A stretch of 64,000 bases of DNA from Primulina eburnea. Lineage: Eukaryota > Streptophyta > Magnoliopsida > Lamiales > Gesneriaceae. Both the position numbers and the translations under genes were made by a program. Below are positions 12,356 to 25,262 of this stretch, piece after piece (within the stretch, counting starts at the first letter, position 1; each line of letters opens with the position of its first letter). The notes under the pieces are model-generated. The model did not search any database. It had not been told where the DNA came from and saw only the letters and a list, made by a program, of their open reading frames with translations. The DNA is taken from positions 2,364,885 to 2,428,884 of the forward strand of contig NC_133102.1 of assembly GCF_022965805.1 (NCBI RefSeq), read 5' to 3'.

Positions 12356-15300
12356 ATGTCTTCCAAATCCAAGTAAGTCTCCTTATCTTACTTTTCTGTG
12401 GATTTGACTTGGGTTTGCTTTCCTTTTCAGTTTATCTAGTCTAATTATCTTCCGATGTGGTGGTGATGCGTTGCCGTATTATATTTATCGTGTTTCTTGA
12501 TTTTGATGACCATACTTTTTTAAGTTTCCATTGGAATTGATGGACAATATTAGTTTAATTAATCAATCGGGAGTGTTTATGTCGTTTTTTATTCATTCAG
12601 CAATGTCCCGGATTCTCACCTTTTATGGATTGCGATTTCGTTGTTGTTTTCTTCCTCATTACTTTGTCGAATGCTACACTTACATTCAGTTGATGTCTTT
12701 GCAAAAATTCTTCTCTGGGTTCGCTTGGTCCCGTGCCTTGTAACGGGTGCATTTGTAGATTCGCCACTGAATGCCTCAAGTTAGCAGATAATTTGGCGCA
12801 TGAATGACTTGATTATTAAGGTGGTTTTCTGCATGTACAGATCTACGTTATCAGAAACTCCAAACAGTAAGGCATCACTACCTCCCACTCGGATCAGCAG
12901 GTCAACAAGCAAAGGAGTGGCTAAATCTGCTGCTGATTCCGTGTCTCCCCTACAGACTGCTCGCATTTCAGTTGATCGGTCTCCAAGATCTGTTACATCC
13001 AAGCCTACAATAGGACAGCGGCCTGCCAAGCCTGGTGTTGGTGGTAATCCCCCTGATGTAAGTTTGAATAGCTTATTATTTAGTTATTTGTTTGAAGATA
13101 ACATTGTTGCTAGCTACAAGTAAATTACAACAATTTAAATTATTTTCAGATGTGAGACATGGTGTTTTCTTAGCTCCAACGTTGTTTAAAATGATTTTTA
13201 TGCTAATTTTTGCATTCAGAAGAAGACAAGTAGGGTGTTGAAGCCACCGGAACTTCAATCAGAATTAAACCTAGCTCAGGAGGATCTTAAGAAGGCCAAG
13301 GAGACATTAGATTTACTCGAGAAAGAAAAGCAAAAGTTTCTCGATGAATTGAAAGAAGCCCATAAATTGGCCGATGAAGCGAATGGAAAGCTTAGGGAAG
13401 CTTTGTTGGCTCAAAAGCTAGCTGAAGAAAATTCTGAGATCGAAAAGTTTCGAGCAGTTGAGATGGAGCAGGCAGGTATTGAAGCGACTCAGCAGAAGGA
13501 AGATGAATGGCATAAAGAGCTTGAAGCAATTAGAAACCAGCATGCCTTGGATGTGGCTGCCCTTCTATCTGCAACTGAAGATCTTCATAAAGTGAAGAAA
13601 GAATTCGATATGGCATGTGATGCAAAAAACAAGGCACTTGGGCATGCTGAAGATGCAACAAAAATAGCAGAGATTCACGCCGATAAAGTTGAAGTTCTTT
13701 CAGCTGAGTTGGTCCACTTAAAATCTTTGCTCAATTCAAAGCTCAAAATGGAGGACAACAAGAATGATAAACTCGTGACAGAATTGAGTCTGGAGGTAGA
13801 TTCTCTGAGACAAGAACTCAAGAAGGCGAAGATCTTTGAGGAGAAATTGGAAGAAAAGGAGGCTGCCTTAGAGCATCTTAGTGTTGATCTGGAGGCTGCA
13901 AAAATGGCTGAATCTTACGCGCATAATTTGGTGGAGGAGTTGCACTACAGAGTTGAGGAATTATCTGCTCAGGCTGAGCAAGCAAAGAGATTGGAGAGAT
14001 CTGCCTCCGAATCTCTGGATCTGTCATGAAACAACTTGAAGTAAGCACTGATTCTCTGCATGATTCTCAGTCTGAAATCTCGTCACTTAAAGAGAAGGTG
14101 GGCTTGATGGAAATCTCTATTAGAAGGCAGAAAGTTGATCTTGAAGAATCAGAACGTCGGCTTGGACTGGTTAAAGAAGAATCTTCAGTGATGACAAAGA
14201 AGGTTGAATCTATACAATTTGAGATTGAAGCTTTAAAAGAAGAGAAAATCCAGGCCTTGAGCAATGAGAAACTCGCAGCTGATAGTGTCCAAACTCTATT
14301 GGAAGAAAAAAACAAGCTGATAAATGAGTTGGAGAATTCCAGAGACGAAGAAAAGAAAACCAAGAAGGCATTGGAAAGTATGGCATCTGCTTTACATGAA
14401 GTTTCTGCAGAAGCTAGAAATGCCAAAGAAACACTGTTGTCTGTTGAAGTCGAGCGTGAAAACTATGAAACTCAAATAGAACATCTAAAGCTGGCCCTTA
14501 AAGCAACAAATGAGAAGTGTGAAAGCATGCTAAGTGATTCAAAACAAGAGATTGATATTCTCGAAAATGCTCTCGAACAATCCAAGAGTGATCACCAGAA
14601 ATTAACCGCTGAGTGGGAGCAGAAGGAGCTTCATTTGATGAACAGTGTGAAGAAATCTGTAGAAGACAACTCTACAATGGAAGGTGAAATAGACAGGCTA
14701 GTTAACTTGCTAAAAATGGTAGAGGTAGAAGTTTGTGGGGTAAAGGAGGAAGAAGAGCGTTGGAAAGATACCTTCAAGGAAGCTGAATCCGAGATAATTT
14801 CCCTGAAGGATGTCCTTGGTCAGACAAAGGTTGAGAGCATGAGATTGAAAGAGGTTTTAATGGACAGGGAAAATGAAATACAGAATATTCTCCATGAGAA
14901 TGAGGAACTACGAAATAGAGAAGCTGCTTCACTGATAAAGGCTGAGGAGTTATCTAAGTTGCTTGAAGAAGCTTTGACCAAGAAGAAAATCTTGGAAAAT
15001 GGTGAGCTGACAGATAGCGAAAAAGATTATGACATGCTTCCGAAAGTAGTGGAATTTTTTGAACAAAATGGCACAGGAAATGTGAAGAAGCCAAATAAGA
15101 ATTCAAACGACGAAGCTTCTGTCACGGAGAAATTGAACGAGAAACACATGGAAAATGACATGTCTGAAGAAGTCGATATTAAGATGTGGGAAAGCTGCAA
15201 GATTGATGAAAAAGACCTTTCTCCCGAGGGAGAAACAGAGCATGAAGCCTTTAAGGATGAACGGTACTCAAAAGCTGATGAGTTTGATCAGGTCAATGGT

Positions 15301-15435
15301 CTATCCTCTTTGACAGAAAACCTTGACAATGGCAAAAGCTCGCCATCAAAACAGCAAAATCAAAAGAAGAAGAAGCCGTTGTTTCAAAAGTTTGGAGGTC
15401 TACTGAAGAAGAAGAGCCCTTCCAGCCACAAGTAA
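12356..15435 (+). CDS. WEB-family (DUF827) coiled-coil protein, At5g16730/At3g02930-like; frameshifted
   Basis: Exons: 12356-12372, 12841-13057, 13220-15435. The N-terminus (MSSKSK, then a Ser/Thr/Arg/Pro-rich basic stretch of about 75 residues) precedes a charged coiled coil of about 600 residues rich in E, K, L and A, with repeats such as LKKAKETLDLLEKEKQKF. A Lys-rich tail (KKKKPLFQKFGGLLKKKSPS) ends at TAA? the stop at 15433-15435. This layout fits the WEB family predicted to be chloroplast associated; relatives WEB1 and PMI2 form a complex needed for rapid chloroplast photorelocation. Function of this subgroup itself is not established. The reading frame breaks near 14020: upstream ends ...SASESLDLS-stop, downstream resumes MKQLEVSTDSLHDSQSE. 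One missing T (GGAT-CTG where relatives would give GGA-TTC-TG) restores SLDSVMKQLE, expected in the family. Total exon length is 2450 nt, one short of a multiple of three, in agreement. Confidence 0.88.
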
Positions 15436-16116
15436 CATATCAGCCAACCATGACTGGATTCTACATCACCGCCGGAATGTCTTAACTCAATATATTTTTT
15501 TATTTCGTTTTTTTACCATCTCTTGTGCTAGAGGTGAGCTAAATATGAAAAAGGTGTGAAGATCATTACAGAAAATATGTTTTGGCACAAACTGTGTATG
15601 AATGTAAGATTATTTCGTAACCTTGTGTTTTCCTGCCATTTTCTTTTAATTTTAGCTTGATATATGTTTCCAACAAAAGTACACAAGTATATTCGATAAT
15701 TTCTTATTTCATGTGTTTCATAAATATATATTGTTGTGTCATGACAGAGATTTAAAACATTGCTGTGTGTTCTGTGGGTGACAACCACAACCAGGTTTTG
15801 TAGAAGTTTTTCTTCTTATTCATTGATGGAACAAAGATCGAGTAAATTCATAATATTAAATTATCTTTTATGAGATTTGATTAAAAATTTTGGGTGAAAT
15901 CTAGTGGGGATATATCACCCTTGTCCCATTTATGGGAACTCAGATCAGATGAAAATGAGGTGACTTTATGAAATTGAATGAATAAAAATAGACATTCTTT
16001 TTTAAATACAAGAAGCAAATTTCTTTCTTTTCTAGGCCCATTTTATTAGAGGCTAAAAGTGACTCAGACAGTAAAAATTACAAGCTCCGTATACTTTGGT
16101 ATTACTCATCTTTATT
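15436..16116. other. 3' UTR of WEB gene and plain spacer
   Basis: 15436 to about 15700 is probable 3' UTR (T-rich). The rest, to the start of the inverted-terminal-repeat element near 16117, shows no gene or repeat that I recognise. Confidence 0.5.
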
Positions 16117-16321
16117 TAGATAGAGTTTGGTACATAGGATATGATAAGTAAGGGATATATAGTATAATGATAAATCAATGATAAATATAATGATAAGATA
16201 ATATGTTGAATGTTTGGTATGATTTTAATAAGAGTGATTAAATTTATATATTGAATTGTAATGAAAAAATTAGTCCTATCACAAAAACTTATATTTCATT
16301 GTTATCAAGATATTGTAATTG

Positions 16322-16383
<62 letters not shown>

Positions 16384-16693
16384 CATGTGTGTATATATAT
16401 TTGTGTGTGTATATATATGTATCTATATATTTGTACATATGTATGTATTTAATAAACATTTAACATTAACTTAAATATATTTAAGTTGAGGGTAATTTAA
16501 GTCATTTGTAATGTATTTTATCATTACATTAAAATTATCACACCTCTTACAAATGATGTTTAATCCTTCTCAAAAGTTATTTATCAAGGGCCCATGATAT
16601 TATAATGAGCTTTTTAAAAAAAATACCAAACATTGGATAAGGAAGATTATTTATCAATCACACCCTTATCACATGTACCAAACAATGTCTTAG
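16117..16693. mobile_element. MITE with GTTTGGTACAT termini, carrying an AT microsatellite
   Basis: The left end reads AGTTTGGTACATAGGATATG then ATAAG; the right end reads CTTATCACATGTACCAAAC, whose complement is GTTTGGTACATGTGATAAG. These form imperfect terminal inverted repeats of roughly 20 bp. TTAGA occurs just outside both ends and could be the target duplication, but I am unsure of exact ends. No ORF inside; the centre holds a long (TA)n run with interspersed (TG)n. Confidence 0.6.
16321..16442. repeat. (TA)n/(TG)n microsatellite
   Basis: Nearly uninterrupted alternating T/A with short ACAT, GTGTGTG and GTAT interruptions. Apparent ORFs of Tyr-Ile repeats here are artefacts. Confidence 0.95.
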
Positions 16694-17005
16694 ATTACTC
16701 GATGAGACAATTGCTAAAAAAATGTTGAGTTGATATATATTTTATAATATTTTTTTTATATATAGAATTTGAGTCGATGTCTAAATTAAGAATGATTAAT
16801 CGTTAATGTTGTATGTTCGAAATTAATTTTTATAATTCAAATGGAGCCCAACAAATTTCTTATACACGTAATCAAGGTTAATTATTCATTATATTTTTTG
16901 AAAAAAGAAAATAAAGTCACGTTTACCTCTGAGAATCAAGACTGCCGTCGACAAACCAAACTTAAGTGGGAAGAAAAAGAAGAGAGCTGCCGGGGCAAAG
17001 CAAGA

Positions 17006-20000
17006 ATGATCTGGGTTGCGCTGATATGCGGTTTAGTTCTTTACCGTTTGGTGAAGCCCTTCTTTAATGATGATGATAGTCTCATGGATCTCGAGACTTC
17101 CAACGCCAATGCCCTCTTCTCCGTTGCCAAAAGGTTCACCTTTTACTCCCTTTTCTTTATGTTCTATTGTGTGAAAACTAACCATTTATTATATTATCTG
17201 AGTTCCATAGGTTGGAAAAGCTGTATCGTGGAAGCAGAGTCTACGTTGGGCTCCAAATTCCAGACCCTGATTCCGCTTCTCGTCAGAATATTGATCTTGT
17301 TCTTGTCACGGATGAGTAATCTATCTTCTTTTTTATCCTTGAAGTGGCCCTTTTAGTTTCTTGATTCTTCTATTCCTATGTTGAGATAATCTATTTTAGC
17401 TTTCGCTTGTAGTTTTTATTCGATATTTAAAAGTGCTGAACATTAAAGGGTTGATAAACAGCCACGTTCAAGTGTTGCTTTACTTGTAATGATCTGCAGA
17501 GAGGCAGTGGTGATTTCTGTGAAGAATGTATCGGGATTTTTCTCCGTAGATAAGGATGGCAATTTGGTTTGCACTTCTGGCAAACACCATAAAACTGAGC
17601 TCATTCCAAACCCTGTAAGTCACTTGTCATGTCTAGTTAAGAAATAATTGGTAGAATCCATTTAGCAGTAGAACCCTTTACTAGTGGTGAATCCCAGGTG
17701 AAACTTCTATTCTTAGCCCAATGGAGTTTGATCGCCAAACTTGCATTTTTTTAGATCAACAAAGTAAAATTCATTTCATCTGTTTGACGATGATCAACGC
17801 CTCGACCGTGCATCCTGCCTTTCAATGCTTTAAACACTTTTTTTCTATAGTTTGAGCAGAATTTTCTCACACGACAGCTATCACAAGGTTAATACATTTT
17901 ATATAACAAATATATTTATGCTTTCACAAAAAGAAGTTTGCTTCAGCTGAGATATCTAAGCCAGCCCTTATTATAGATTTTCTCACACAGACAATTATCA
18001 CAGGTTTCCTCTCTTCTCTATGTGGTCCTTCCCATTTAAGTCACAAATCTGTATAGGGGTTAAAACTGGTAAAGACGTCATGGATATTAAGGGAATGTTC
18101 TACCAATTAAGATGAAGCAAGCAGAGTGTTTCTCCTGTGATACTTCATATACGTGTGGAAAAATTTGCATCCTAAAGGAGTTTCTTTTAAAGTGATTATA
18201 TACCTAAAAGAAATGAATACTTTTGCTATGCTAGAATCAAGTTTGATGTTATCAAGATTGTAATAGTAATAATTATGTGTGTTTACTTATACTGTGATGT
18301 AAATTGTAATTGTAGTGATTTTCTCCAAATGTTATTTCTCAAATATATTTTCATCTACATGAAGTTGTGATGGCTATGAAATCAAATAATTATGAGTGTT
18401 TAGACAATTGAACATAATTGGTTCTTGTGGGAAGCTCCCTTCTTACCATTTTAAATGGTGTTCTGGTATGAATAATTTAATCTAAGAAAATATATATGCT
18501 GCTATCTTTTAATGCCCATTTACTCTTCTTTCATGATTTATCTTTGAGACCTTATATTGATGTCATATGTTTCTCTAACTTAGGTAGCTGAGAGCAAACA
18601 ATTAATTTCCATCTTAGAGGAATATCTTGAACAAAGGGGAGTTGCTCTTCCTGAAGAATATCTAAGTTTTAAAGTCATTTGCCCGAATCCAAATTTCTGG
18701 TAAGGATTCTATCTGCTCCTTTTGCTATGTTTGCAGTATAAGAGTCAATTTTTCACTTTGTTGTCCTCTGCCTCCTCGCATAAACTGGAGTTGGATAATT
18801 TTGGGATATATGATGTCGTATTCATGTTTTGTGTTTTCCGATCATAATCATGCGATAAATCTGTGAAAAAGATTGTGTAATTTCTCTGCAGCCATATAAT
18901 ATTGTATATATTAATATAAAACTTTCGGAATAGTTGGTCGAGGCAAAGTGGTCAGTGCATAAATAGGGGCACCATTTAAAGTCTTACGGAAAAATTTATT
19001 CGATACTCATGACATCTCTCTATCCAATACAGTAATTATCGAGAATGCCTAGCTGATCCTAGTTTCACAGTCGGTGTATTTTGTAAGAACTTGAGTTTGT
19101 GACTAGTTATTGAGCCGTATTATTACATTGGAATGCTTGTGCACATTGTGTTTAGTGGGCTGATGATACACATGGAAATGCGGAGTAAAAATGATTTTAG
19201 GCTTTGCATTTTTTTAGCTATGCCAAAGCAATAGGTCTAAGTGAAACTGTTTCATATTATTCTTTTAACTCTATAAACATATCCACTTGGTTATTTTTTT
19301 ATCATTTTCCTTTATTGCCCATGTTTACAAATCCTGATACTCTTCTTGCAGTTCCATTCATCCGGACAGTTTTCCTCCCGAGATTATTACTCGTGATCAG
19401 TGGACACAATTCAAACCCGAGCAAAAAAAAGTGAGCTCTGGATGGTTCAAAGGTGCATTTCTGGGAGGAAATAAGAAAAACCAAGGGTCGTTTAGTGAAA
19501 AGCTTAACTCGGTTCTAAGCACTGCTCCGGTTTTGGATAGGTCCGTGACAGTTTGATCTATGTTACATATTACCATTTAGGATTGATTTTACTTCCTAAT
19601 TATCTACCACAATGTAAGAAGGAAGAAGCATTTGCTGGTTCCATGAGATTGCTAGTGACTAACCTTATATTCAGTGCCAAAGCAGTTGATTTCTTGTGTT
19701 TAGATCATGGAGCTGCATTCAATTATTTAAAAAAAACGTTGAGTTGAGTTGTGTGCCTTCACTTCTGAATATCCTGAAAGAAAATGCTAGCTAATTTGTC
19801 AGAGGTTATTGAGTTCAAAGTTAAAGATCACCTGAGGAATGATCTAGATGGAATATATAGTAATTGAAGCACGAGGAATGCTTTTTTGCTATGCTACTGT
19901 GTTTGCAATTGCATATTTCTAGCTCTTTCGTTGATGATCTATGGTTCTTGTTCGTTCTGGTCTAAATCCCAACACTAGTCTATGTATTTTTATTTGGTGA

Positions 20001-20502
20001 CTTATTTTGTTTGAACTTGTTAATGTGTTAAATTCACTATGTATAGATGTGTTTTGCTATTATTGATTAAATGTCACTCCAATGAAACTCAGGCTAGAGT
20101 TCAAGGGGAACAAATATGTTCTTGGTGAGTTTCTGGAGTTTAAAGGAAAGCGTGACGATATTCATGCATTAAGAGAGATCAAGAGATCTAAAGTCAGTAG
20201 ACTTACTATCCAGAAGATAAGCATGTTCGGTTTTGGTAAGAAATGAATGATACTTTTGTTGCAAAAGTGATATTATGCATGCTTGTGGTTTAACAAATCA
20301 CTTTACAACTGATGCAGCCCATTCGACGCTCCAACTTTTGTATGCGCCTCGTGATTATCGCAGCGAAGGACCTTCTTGGTCATCTCAGTGGAAAGAATTA
20401 ACTGTTAATTCAAGCACAGAAGTTGTATTCCAACCCCAGAACTCCACCAAAGTGCGGAAGTACAAGTTGTCTTCAATTGTTTCCATGTCACTCAGTGCCT
20501 GA
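17006..20502 (+). CDS. NERD-domain protein (nuclease-related domain), N-terminally membrane anchored
   Basis: Seven exons: 17006-17133, 17211-17315, 17500-17614, 18584-18699, 19352-19540, 20093-20235, 20318-20502; 981 nt, 326 residues, all junctions in frame. Residues about 1-20 (MIWVALICGLVLYRLVKPFF) form one hydrophobic segment, a likely signal anchor. The NERD core follows: GSRVYVGLQIPD, then NIDLVLVTDEEAVVISVKN, with the beta strands and Lys of the PD-(D/E)xK fold. The position that is Glu in bacterial NERD proteins (E-x-K) is Ser here (SVK), so nuclease activity is doubtful. Later conserved stretches are LEEYLEQRGVALPEEY, KVICPNPNF and TRDQWTQFKP, then a C-terminal part ending SSIVSMSLSA. 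The plant family is uncharacterised as far as I know. Intron 3 (about 970 nt) is the longest. Confidence 0.85.
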
Positions 20503-21108
20503 CCGTAATCAGTGGGCAGTTTTAAGCTGCAATCACACTGTGCATAATACTCTTATCTTGAAGAAAATGGGAGAGTTGATAATATTGCCAATTTATGAAA
20601 ATTATGTCTTCATGTCATAAATTTCGCCTAACATATGCATAATAGTGATTTAGTAATTGAACATATCTATTGTTTTCATGATGTTTGTATATTATTACAG
20701 CACTAATTAGAAATTTGAGAATGACATATAATAAAAGAATTTCTGGCTTTGAGTTTCTCTATCAGATTAGCATACGAGTCCCTGAAATATCCATAGAGAG
20801 TAATTTTTTATCAAACAGAATCACTTCAACTACATTACTCACTAAATCTTTAGGACAAATGTTAATTGATATCAAAAGTTTTTTTGTAAAACAATTTGTA
20901 CTCTAAATTTTTTTTTGGGATAAAAGAAAATTTATATCAAAAGTAATTTTTTTAAAATTATAAAAACTATAAAAATTTAATTTGATTTTTAATTATATTT
21001 ATTTTTTGAAAAACATACTCACAGTGCATAGATAATGATGTATGCATTAATGTTTTAAAATCGGATGGGACTGGTCGGTTTGACCATGAACCTAATTTAA
21101 ACACCTAA
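20503..21108. other. 3' flank of NERD gene; no gene seen
   Basis: AT-rich sequence. The first about 150 bases may be 3' UTR. No coding exon, RNA gene or transposon end is recognised. Confidence 0.5.
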
Positions 21109-21320
21109 GGTGTGTTTGGTTGAGTTGATTAAATAAGGATAGATTAATAGTCAAATATTTATCGTTAAAATTTTAAGTTGTTTTAAATATCATTTTGATC
21201 CGGTTTAAGATCCAATTTTATGGATAACAATTTGATTAATAAAATTGGATCTTAAACCGGGTCAAAATGATTATTAAAACATCTTAAAATTTTTAACGGT
21301 TATTTATTGTTTGACAAAAT
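21109..21320. mobile_element. Foldback MITE (Tourist-like), decayed copy
   Basis: Starts GGTGTGTTTGGTTGAG and shares almost its whole length with the better copy at 53703-53946, including TTAAATAAGGATAGATTAAT and TTGGATCTTAAACCGGGTCA. The two halves are inverted repeats of each other around the centre near 21225. The right terminus has decayed, so the end is approximate. Nonautonomous, no ORF. Confidence 0.8.
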
Positions 21321-21599
21321 ATCAACATATACTTAGTCGAATAGTTTCAAAAATCTAGGTAATTATTATTGATTTTTATATAAATGTTACATGTTTGTAA
21401 TAAATCAGCTAATAATAATGTTATTAAAATAATATTGAAATTATTATCTTTATTAGTAAATACTTTTAGTTAATAAAGTCAAAATATATCATGTAAAAAT
21501 TAGGTATTGTTTAATTAATAAAATATATTTTATAATACTAAATTATTTTATTATTATTATTAATATTTTATATATTGTAATTATAGGAAAATAAGGAGA

Positions 21600-22161
21600 A
21601 TGTCTGGTCGCTGAGAGGCAGAGGGAGTCGTCTCAGTTCTCAAACAACACGCGAAGCTCTTTGTTCGACTCTCTGGTACTATTTCGAATCCCGTGTGATC
21701 ACTACTCATGTTTTCCTTTTTCTGATTTCCTGCTTAATTTTTATCCTTTTTTTATTTGTTCGATCTCGTGATCTCTTTACTAGCGGCTGCTTTATTTTCC
21801 CGTCAACTGTTCTTTTACTTTGTTTTATACACGTTGATTTGTAGTTTGGTATCAAGATTTTGTGGGGATTTTTTATTTTATTTTTGTGGTTGGATTCGTG
21901 GGTCTGATTTTGTGAATGTGTCTTTCGCAGAAATTCTAGTGATGCTTTAAGCTTTGGTTGTATTCAAACCTCGCGAAAAGACTTCAATTTTACATTTGCT
22001 ATTACTATTATGAGCTAGTGTGACGGCTTCTGGGTCTTTGTCAATTTAATTTGAGATCTTGTATTTATAAATGCAAGAATTTTTTAGGGTTTTCGCCTCT
22101 GCTTTTCTACTAATTTTTTTTTATCATTTCGAAACAGGTTTTCTACTATTTTACTGAAAAC
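21600..22161 (+). promoter_or_regulatory. 5' UTR with probable leader intron of the TOL gene
   Basis: From about 21600 base composition becomes balanced. A likely UTR exon ends at CTCTCTG before GTACTATTT near 21675, and an acceptor (GAAACAG) ends at 22138, 23 bases before the ATG. A leader intron is inferred, not proven. Confidence 0.5.
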
Positions 22162-24681
22162 ATGAGCGACAATTTGATGGACAAAGTCAACGCCTTTGGC
22201 GAGCGCTTGAAGATTGGAGGCAACGATTTGGGGCTGAAGCTTAGTGCTGGAATGAGCTCTGTGAGTTCCAAGATGAAGGAATTATTCCAAGGCCCAAACC
22301 AGGCAGACAAGCTTGTGGAGGAAGCCACAGCCGAAACCTTGGAAGGGCCTGATTGGGCCACGAATCTTGAACTTTGCGACATGATCAACCACGACAGGAT
22401 TAACAGTATTGAATTGATACGTGGAATAAAGAAAAGAATCATGTTAAAGATCCCTATGGTTCAGTATTTGGCTCTGGTGTTGCTTGAAACTATTGTAAAG
22501 AATTGCGAGAAAGCCTTCTCCGAGATCGCGGCTGAGAGGGTTCTGGATGAGATGGTGAAGTTGATTGATGACCCTCAAACTGTTGTTAATAACAGGAACA
22601 AGGCCCTTACACTGATTGAGTCATGGGGGGAATCGTCAAATGAGCTTCGCTACTTGCCTGTTTATGAAGAGACATACAAGGTAACCCTACAGTTGGAATT
22701 CGAATGAGCGATTGAAAAATTCCTTTCTCCCATTTTTTATGAGCGAAATTTTCCGTATCCATATTGATAATATATGGATTAATTTTATATTTTCTTTTTG
22801 TCCAATATCACAACCTTTTAACAATTTCCTGAATAATTGATGCATGGTGCGATTAGTCACGCATGCAAGTATTATAAGATAATTCGACCAGGTAATTTGA
22901 TTCCTTTATAACATTCATGGATGGGATGAATTGTTATTGCTGGAAATTTTCTCATTTATCGTGCATGTACAATTTTCTTTATAAAACTATTCTGAGCTAA
23001 CTTGTTAATGTCGGTAGGGCGATATAGATGACATTGTTACTGATTTTTATCTCTTGAAATTATGTTTTGATATATTAGAATATACTTCTTCCCATTCCAG
23101 AGTTTGAAATCAAGAGGACTACGTTTTCCTGGTCGCGATGATGAGAGCCTGGCTCCTATATTTACTCCTCCGAGATCTGTGTCGGCTTCAGAATCAAATG
23201 CTGCTCTGTCACAACACCACGATGTTAACCCTGCACGAAGCTTTTCAGCCGAGCAAACAAAGGAAGCCTTTGATGTAGCTAGGAATAGTATAGAGCTGCT
23301 AGGCACTGTCTTATCCTCTTCACCACAACAAGATGCTCTGCAGGTTTGCTTTGGTTTTTTTATGTCCAATTTGCCATTTGAAGTTCTCTTATTCATATGG
23401 GTTTATTAAAGCTCATTATGATTTTTTCTTATTTTTTACAGCCCTTTTTCTTTTATCAAATCTAATTTTTGAGAATGTAGTCCGAACTTCTTGTTCCTTT
23501 GATAAATTCTCTACATCCTCGATCAATCCTCGCAAAAAATTTGTGAAATTCACCCTTATTTGTTCTGTTACCTTACTATTCATTTAGAAAAAAAATTCAT
23601 TGTGAATGCCGTCAGAATTGAGATTCTAAATCATCAGGTTACTTTGTCTTAAGTTTGTAGGATTTTATCTTAATTTTTGTCTTGTTATTTGAGGCATAGT
23701 TCCGTCTTTTTTCATGGATGAAAGGTACCGTTTGTTGACCTATTCATTAAAATCTCTTTTACCATAGCTAAGAATTATATTTGTGAGAATTAAAGAGGTT
23801 TATTTAATGCGACCAAGTAAAAATGTCAAAGTCAGGTCCAAGAAAGAGGTTCACATTATTTCTTGCCACCAAAGTTATTGTTTTCCATCGTTTTGACCGA
23901 GGGAGTAATTTTATTAATATTTCAAGCTATTTTCATGTTTGTGAAATTTAAAGGTTTGCAGTTGCAATCTGACATGTCTGCTGTTCTTTTCATGCCGTAA
24001 AGCAGTACAATGGAATTTGTCTGGTTCATGGTAAAATATTATTAAAAACATTTGTCAAATATCAGAGGGGATGTTGGGTTTGTAAGCTAGATAAGTTTGC
24101 GCTTCTTTATTATCTTTTGGGGAAGTGTTGGGATTGGTCAAGAAGTCGTTTTTATGATATCTTTACAGAGTATTAATTAATTTTCCTGTGCTGCCTTAGC
24201 AACTAGCACATTTCCTCTTTTGAAATCGTTTGGAAATTTGTTGCAGGATGATTTGACCATCACACTTTTACGCCAGTGTCGCGAGTCACAATACACTATT
24301 CAGAGCATCATAGAGTCAGCCGGGGATAACGAGGCCCTCCTTTTTGAAGCACTGAACGTGAATGACGAGATTCAGAAAGTTCTATCCAAGTATGAGGACA
24401 TGAAAAAACCTTTGGTGGTTCCACAGGAGCCCGAACCTGCTATGATACCTATTGCTGTAGAGCCCGACGATTCACCCCGTGTGGGAGGCGGCAAAGAAGA
24501 AGCCTTGGTCCGAAAATCATCCGGGATACGGTCAGCTGGAAGCCATGGAGGAGGGAACAACGATGAAATGATGAATGATCTGGATGAGATGATATTTGGT
24601 AAGGTATCCGGCGGCACATCAGAAACAGCGCAGGATACAAAGAGAAAGCAGACGCCGAAAGATGATTTGATTACCTTTTAA
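22162..24681 (+). CDS. TOM1-like ubiquitin-binding sorting protein (VHS-GAT), TOL1 type
   Basis: Three exons: 22162-22680, 23101-23343, 24247-24681, all phase 0; 398 residues. Residues about 40-170 form a VHS domain (ATAETLEGPDWATNLELCDM; QYLALVLLETIVKNCEKAF; ALTLIESWGE). A GAT domain lies at about 215-300 (FDVARNSIELLGTVLSSS; DDLTITLLRQCRESQ; ALNVNDEIQKVLSKYEDM). The acidic, disordered tail ends KDDLITF. Plant TOL proteins bind ubiquitinated membrane cargo and feed it to the ESCRT pathway in place of ESCRT-0; TOLs act redundantly in sorting of PIN2 and other plasma-membrane proteins. The short tail and length match Arabidopsis TOL1 (At5g16880) better than the long TOL6/TOL9 forms. ATG context GAAAACATGAGC is good. 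Confidence 0.93.
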
Positions 24682-25044
24682 ATACTCGTGCTTCATGTCT
24701 GTAACTTAGTCATAACTTATATTTGGCCCCCGGACTGTCTTGATGTCTTGACTTAAATATGCTCAAGAAAAAGTTACTCAATTATGGTGTTTCGTTGTTT
24801 TTTTCTAATTATTTTTATGTATAGAAAAAGACTTGCATTGGATTGAAAATCATCCGCTGAATAGTAATTTCGTGTTGTTTTCTGACTATGCTTTAATCGG
24901 TGCTTTGTCCGTGGAATCGGGGAGGCAGTATTCATTGTTGGAGTTTCCATGCCATGATATTTGATTGAAGTTTTATATCATATAGTTTATCAAGGTCAAG
25001 AACCTGAGGTGAAATGGACGTACATCGCATTACTATAATTATTA
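24682..25044. other. 3' flank of TOL gene
   Basis: Probable 3' UTR for the first 150-200 bases, then spacer; nothing else recognised. Confidence 0.5.
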
Positions 25045-25262
25045 TGAGTGGATTTCATGTGAGAACGTCTCATGAATCTTAATTTATTAGACGAGTCGAT
25101 TTTATCCATATTCACAATAAAAAGTAATACTCTCATCATAAAAAATAATATTTTTTCATGGATAACCCAAATTAGACAATAAAAGTAATACTCTTATCAT
25201 AAAAAATAATATTTTTTCATGGATAACCCAAATAAGAGATCTGTATCACGAGTTTTTGTCAA
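25045..25262 (-). mobile_element. GTGAGAC-family MITE with internal duplication
   Basis: Matches the window-wide family in reverse orientation (ATTCACAATAAAAAGTAATA; TTTTTCATGGATAACCCAAA). The core from GTAATACTCT to ACCCAAAT is present twice in tandem (about 25123-25171 and 25185-25232), so this copy duplicated internally after insertion. Terminal GTGAGACG motifs are degraded. Confidence 0.8.

Noticed and set aside
16251..16463. ORFs of Tyr-Ile-type repeats
   Set aside because: They are translations of the (TA)n microsatellite in a MITE.
25045..25262. CRISPR-like spaced direct repeats
   Set aside because: Plant genome; repeats are an internal duplication in a MITE, with no regular spacers or cas genes.
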